Below, piece after piece: positions 59,091 through 64,000 of a DNA stretch of 64,000 nucleotides (positions are counted from its first letter, which is position 1; every line of letters starts with the position of its first letter). The notes below the pieces were generated by a model. That model had not been told where the DNA came from. It saw only the letters and a program-made list of their open reading frames with translations, and ran no database searches. The position numbers and the translations under genes were made by a program. The DNA is from Litoditis marina (Eukaryota; Nematoda; Chromadorea; Rhabditida; Rhabditidae): NCBI GenBank assembly GCA_964036275.1, contig OZ038434.1, forward strand, positions 17,969,879 to 18,033,878. Direction: 5' to 3'.

Positions 59091-59324
59091 TGGTCAAGTG
59101 GTTAGCGTTCGGCTGTCGCTCCACAGACCTGGGTTCGATCCCCGCTCGCCGCGGTATCTGTCTGGCGGACCGCATGAGCTGGTTACAAAGCTCACCCATG
59201 CCTATCTCCACCCCTCTACGGACAGTCCTTCTACGGTTGATATATGATTTGTGTGTGATTATGCTAATTTTCTCAATAAAGCACACGGCTGAAATAGTTG
59301 CCGTAAAAGATTATTATTATATTG
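59091..59324 (+). mobile_element. tRNA-derived SINE, copy 6
   Basis: Same element and insertion point. Carries TCAATAAAGC and an inserted base in ATTATGCTAATT. The left flank has a small TCTCCAG insertion. Confidence 0.87.
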
Positions 59325-60551
59325 TTTCCTGAAGACAAAAAGTAAAACAGGTTGTCCAATTTTTGTCCCGAGGAAAGTTTTTCAATATCCTTGAGGACAA
59401 AAGGTGGACAGATTGTCCAATTTTTGTCCCGAGGTAATGTTTTCAACATCCTTGAGGACAAAGATGGACAGATTGTCCAGTTGGTTTTCCTGAAGACAAA
59501 AAGTAAACAGGTTGTCCAATTTTTGTCCCGAAGAAATGTTTTTCAACATCCTTGGGGACAGAAAGTGGACAGATTGTCCAATTTTTGTCCCAAGGTAATG
59601 TTTTCAACATCCTTGAGGACAAAAGGTGGACAGATTGTCCAGTTGGTTTCCTGAAGACAAAAAGTGAACAGGTCGTCCAATTTTGTCCTGAGGAAATGTT
59701 TTCAACATCCTTGAGGACAAAAAGTGAACAGATTGTCCAATTTTTGTCCCGAGGTAATGTTTTCAACATCCTTGAGGACAAAAAGGTGGACAGATTGTCC
59801 AGTCCAGTTGGTTTCTGAAGACAAAAAGTAAACAGGTTGTCCAAATTTTTGTCCCGAGGAAAGTTTTTCAATATCCTTGAGGACAAAAGGTGGACAGATT
59901 GTCCAATTTTTGTCCCGAGGTAATGTTTTCAACATCCTTGAGGACAAAAGATGGACAGATTGTCCAGTTGGTTTCCTGAAGACAAAAAGTAAACAGGTTG
60001 TCCAATTTTGTCCCGAAGAAATGTTTTCAACATCCTTGGGGACAGAAAGTGGACAGATTGTCCAATTTTTGTCCCAAGGTAATGTTTTCAACATCCTTGA
60101 GGACAAAAGGTGGACAGATTGTCAGTTGGTTTCCTGAAGACAAAAAGTAAAACAGGTTGTCCAATTTTTGTCCGAAGAAATGTTTTCAACATCCTTGGGG
60201 ACAGAAAGTGGACAGATTGTCAATTTTTGTCCCAAGGTAATGTTTTCAACATCCTTGAGGACAAAAGGTGGACAGATTGTCCAGTTGGTTTCCTGAAGAC
60301 AAAAAGTGAACAGGTCGTCCAATTTTCTTGTCCCGAGGAAATGTTTTCAACATCCTTGAGGACAAAAAGTGAACAGATTGTCCAATTTTTGTCCCGAGGT
60401 AATGTTTTCAACATCCTTGAGGACAAAAGGTGGACAGATTGTCCAGTCCAGTTGGTTTCCTGAAGACAAAAAGTAAACAGGTTGTCCAATTTTTGTCCCG
60501 AGGAAAGTTTTTCAATATCCTTGAGGACAAAAAAGTGGACAGATTGTCCAG

Positions 60552-60794
60552 TTTGGCCGAGTGGTCAAGTGGTTAGCGTTCGGCTGTCGCTCCACAGACC
60601 TGGGTTCGATCCCCGCTCGCCGCGGTATCTGTCTGGCGGACCGCATGAGCTGGTTACAAAGCTCACCCATGCCTATCTCCACCCCTCTACGGACAGTCCT
60701 TCTACGGTTGATATATGATTTGTGTGTGATTATGTAATTTTCTCAATAAAGCACACGGCTGAAATAGTTGCCGTAAAAGATTATTATTATATTG
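60552..60794 (+). mobile_element. tRNA-derived SINE, copy 7
   Basis: Same element and insertion point. Carries TCAATAAAGC. The right flank reads GTTTCCTTCTGAAGAC, a three-base variant of the others. Last SINE before the array becomes irregular. Confidence 0.87.
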
Positions 60795-61143
60795 TTTCCT
60801 TCTGAAGACAAAAAGTAAACAGGTTGTCCAATTTTTGTCCCGAGGAAATGTTTTCAACATCCTGAGTCTTGACAAAAGGTGGACAGATTGTCCAGTTGGT
60901 TTCCTGAAGACAAAAATTAAACATGTTGTCCAATTTTTGTCCCGAGGAAATGTTTTCACATCCTTGAGGACAAAAAGTGGACAGATTGTCCAGTTTGTTT
61001 CTTGAAGACATCAAGAAGTAAACAGGTTGTCCAATTTTTGTCCCGAGGAAATGTTTTCAACATCCTTGAGGACAAAAAGTGGACAGATTGTCCAGTTTGT
61101 TTCTTGAAGACAAAAAGTAAACAGGTTGTCCACTTTTTGTCCC
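60795..61143. repeat. Irregular end of the 160-bp array before the gap
   Basis: The subrepeat types are present but more diverged than in the body (CCTGAGTCTTGACAAAAGG, AAAAATTAAACATG, GTTTGTTTCTTGAAGAC). This looks like an array edge or a different subfamily. Cut by the N run. Confidence 0.8.
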
Positions 61144-61343
61144 NNNNNNNNNNNNNNNNNNNNNNNNNNNNNNNNNNNNNNNNNNNNNNNNNNNNNNNNN
61201 NNNNNNNNNNNNNNNNNNNNNNNNNNNNNNNNNNNNNNNNNNNNNNNNNNNNNNNNNNNNNNNNNNNNNNNNNNNNNNNNNNNNNNNNNNNNNNNNNNNN
61301 NNNNNNNNNNNNNNNNNNNNNNNNNNNNNNNNNNNNNNNNNNN
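61144..61343. other. Assembly gap, 200 N
   Basis: Exactly 200 consecutive N. A round number usually marks a scaffolding join of unknown size, so neither distance nor orientation of what follows is established by this sequence. Confidence 0.98.
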
Positions 61344-64000
61344 CGCGTGCGTGTACTGAACGACGTATCGCACCCGAAATCCGCAAAAAACTCAAGACAT
61401 CTCTATATTCTCAACACCACAAATACAGAAAACTGAATAAAAGTATTGTTAGACAAGGTTCCAGATCATCAGTTCACTACAGTAATTCGTTCATGTTTAG
61501 ACAACTCTATTTCACCCTCACGTGCGTGTACTGATCGACGTATCGCATCCGAAATCCGCAGAAACCTCAAGACATCTCTATATTCTCAACACCACACATA
61601 CAGAAAACTGAATAAAAGTATTGTTAGAGAAGGTTCCAGAGCATAAGTTCACTACAGTAATTCGTTCATGTTTAGAACTCCATTTCACCCTCACGTGCGT
61701 GTACTGACCGACGTATCGCATCCGAACACCGTAGAAACCTCACGACATCTTTATCTTCTCATCACCACAAATACAGAAAACTGAATAAAAGTTTTGTTAG
61801 ACAAGGTTCCAGATCATCAGTTCACTACAGTAATTCGTTCATGTTTAGACAACTCTATTTCACCCTCACGTGCGTGTACTGACCGACGTATCGCATCCGA
61901 AATCCGCAGAAACCTCACGACATCTTCATCTTCTCATTACCACAAATACAGAAAACTGAATAAAAGTATTGTTAGACAAGGTTCCAGATCATCAGTTCAC
62001 TACAGTAATTCGTTCATGTTCAGACAACTCTATTTCACCCTCACGTCCGTGTACTGACTGATGTATCGCATCCGAATTTCGCAGAAACCTCAAGACATCT
62101 CTATATTCTCAACACCACAAATACAGAAAACTGAACAGAAGTATGGTTAGAGAAGGTTCCAGAGCATCAGTTCACTACAGTAATTCGTTCATGTTAAGAC
62201 AACTCTATTTCACCCTCGCGTGCGTGTACTGAACGACGTATCGCACCCGAAATCCGCAAAAAACTCAAGACATCTCTATATTCTCAACACCACAAATACA
62301 GAAAACTGAATAAAAGTATTGTTAGACAAGGTTCCAGATCATCAGTTCACTACAGTAATTCGTTCATGTTTAGACAACTCTATTTCACCCTCACGTGCGT
62401 GTACTGATCGACGTATCGCATCCGAAATCCGCAGAAACCTCAAGACATCTCTATATTCTCAACACCACAATTACAGAAAACTGAATAAAAGTATTGTTAG
62501 AGAAGGTTCCAGAGCATCAGTTCACTACAGTAATTCGTTCATGTTAAGACAACTCTATTTCACTCTCGCGTGCGTGTACTGACCGACGTATCGCATCCGA
62601 AATCCGCAGAAACCTCAAGACATCTCTATATTCTCAACACCACAATTACAGAAAACTGAATAAAAGTATTGTTAGAGAAGGTTCCAGAGCATCAGTTCAC
62701 TACAGTAATTCGTTCATGTTTAGACAACTCTATTTCACCCTCGCGTGCGTGTACTGACCGACGTATCGCATCCGAAATCCGCAGAAACCTCAAGACATCT
62801 TTATATTCTCAACACCACAAATACAGCAAACTGAATAAAAATATTGTTAGAGAAGGTTCCAGAGCATCAGTTCACTACAGTAATTCGTTTATGTTTAGAC
62901 AACTCTATTCCACCCTCACGTGCGTGTACTGACCGACTTATCGCATCCGAACACCGCAGAAACCTCACGACATCTTTATTTTCTCATCACCACAAATACA
63001 GAAAACTGAATAAAAGTGTTGTTAGACAAGGTTCCAGATCATCAGTTCACTACAGTAATTCGTTCATGTTCAGACAACTCTATTTCACCCTCACGTGCGT
63101 GTACTGACCGACGTATCGCATCCGAAATCCGCAGAAACCTCACGACATCTTTATCTTCTCATTACCACAAATACAGAAAACTGAATAAAAGTATTGTTAG
63201 AGAAGGTTCCAGAGCATCAGTTCACTACAGTAATTCGTTCATGTTTAGACAACTCCATTTCACCCTCACGTGCGTGTACTGACCGACGTATCGCATCCGA
63301 ACTTCGCAGAAACCTCAAGACATCTCTATATTCTCAACACCACAAATACAGAAAACTGAATAAAAGTATTGTTAGAGAAGGTTCCAGAGCATCAGTTCAC
63401 TACAGTAATTCGTTCATGTTAAGACAACTCTATTTTACCCTCGCGTGCGTGTACTGAACGACGTATCGCACCCGAAATCCGCAAAAAACTCAAGACATCT
63501 CTATATTCTCAACACCACAAATACAGAAAACTGAATAAAAGTATTGTTAGACAAGGTTCCAGATCATCAGTTCACTACAGTAATTCGTTCATGTTTAGAC
63601 AACTCTATTTCACCCTCACGTGCGTGTACTGATCGACGTATCGCATCCGAAATCCGCAGAAACCTCAAGACATCTCTATATTCTCAACACCACACATACA
63701 GAAAACTGAATAAAAGTATTGTTAGAGAAGGTTCCAGAGCATAAGTTCACTACAGTAATTCGTTCATGTTTAGAACTCCATTTCACCCTCACGTGCGTGT
63801 ACTGACCGACGTATCGCATCCGAACACCGTAGAAACCTCACGACATCTTTATCTTCTCATCACCACAAATACAGAAAACTGAATAAAAGTTTTGTTAGAC
63901 AAGGTTCCAGATCATCAGTTCACTACAGTAATTCGTTCATGTTTAGACAACTCTATTTCACCCTCACGTGCGTGTACTGACCGACGTATCGCATCCGAAA
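61344..64000 (+). repeat. 175-bp satellite array, block 3 (about 15 units, runs off window)
   Basis: Same monomer and orientation as block 2. It contains the GAACGACGTATCGCACCCG/CCGCAAAAAACTC subfamily (about 61360, 62235 and 63460), otherwise seen in block 1 and not in block 2. A 12-unit block recurs with 2098-bp spacing (TTTAGAACTCCATTTC at about 61672 and 63770). It is incomplete at the right edge. Confidence 0.97.

Larger units (their letters stand above)
48132..61143. repeat. 160-bp composite tandem repeat array with embedded SINEs
   Basis: A 160-bp period holds through many units (for example successive units starting at 49734, 49894, 50054, 50214 and 50374). One unit decomposes into three related subrepeats of about 39, 60 and 61 bp, beginning CCTTGAGGACAAAAGG, CCTGAAGACAAAAAG and CCTTGGGGACAGAAAG. 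The shared core is an imperfect palindrome: GGACAAAAAGTGGACA, GAT, TGTCCAATTTTTGTCC. Variant units carry GTGAACAGGTCGTCC or a duplicated CCAGTCCAGTTGG. Seven SINE copies interrupt it at one fixed position. Long minus-strand open frames (up to 340 codons at 55461-56483) arise from the repeat structure and indels, not from a gene. No relationship to the 175-bp satellite was seen. Confidence 0.95.

Noticed and set aside
61002..61436. Open frames running through unknown residues
   Set aside because: They cross the 200-N gap and have no meaning.

Overview
This window is eukaryotic, almost certainly from an invertebrate animal. The evidence is a multi-exon gene for a SIAH (seven-in-absentia) family RING E3 ubiquitin ligase with GT-AG introns, a tRNA-derived SINE, a TIR DNA transposon, microsatellites and more than 50 kb of satellite DNA. 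There is no prokaryotic gene organisation and no recognisable viral gene. The sequence does not let me name the phylum.

Region 1 (1-10355) is ordinary gene-bearing DNA. A 1.5 kb TIR element (about 313-1863) carries GCCGCTGC hairpins clustered near both ends. The SIAH gene lies on the + strand from about 2860 to 8118, in eight recognisable coding exons with a likely poly(A) signal at 8439. Exons 5-8 (most of the substrate-binding domain) read cleanly. Exons 1-4 (N-terminus, RING, SIAH zinc fingers) need about six single-base corrections to give a SIAH protein, so this is either a consensus-error problem or a decaying gene. Its introns hold a small MITE-like element, a GA and a GT microsatellite, a four-copy 130-bp repeat rich in TGACGTCA palindromes, and a perfect 37-bp palindrome.

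Region 2 (10356-48131) is a 175-bp satellite: about 148 units in one orientation (10356-36350), then an abrupt polarity switch at 36350/36351 and about 67 units in the other orientation. Nested higher-order repeats of 2, 3, 4, 5, 6 and 11 units are visible. All 87-aa open frames here are repeat artefacts: 175 is not a multiple of 3, and the frames need non-ATG starts.

Region 3 (48132-61143) is a different 160-bp tandem repeat built from three related subrepeats (about 39, 60 and 61 bp). The core of each is an imperfect palindrome (GGACAAAAAGTGGACA, GAT, TGTCCAATTTTTGTCC). Seven copies of one approximately 240-bp tRNA-derived SINE sit at the same nucleotide of the repeat, so the SINE was captured once and amplified with the array. 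Single-base indels are rare up to about 50.6 kb and dense from about 51.5 to 60.5 kb.

Region 4: a run of exactly 200 N (61144-61343) is followed by more 175-bp satellite to the window end, probably a scaffold join. The units after the gap share diagnostic variants and unit order with block 1, in reverse orientation.

The only gene is SIAH. Everything to its right is satellite that could be centromeric, pericentromeric or another heterochromatic block; the sequence alone cannot decide.
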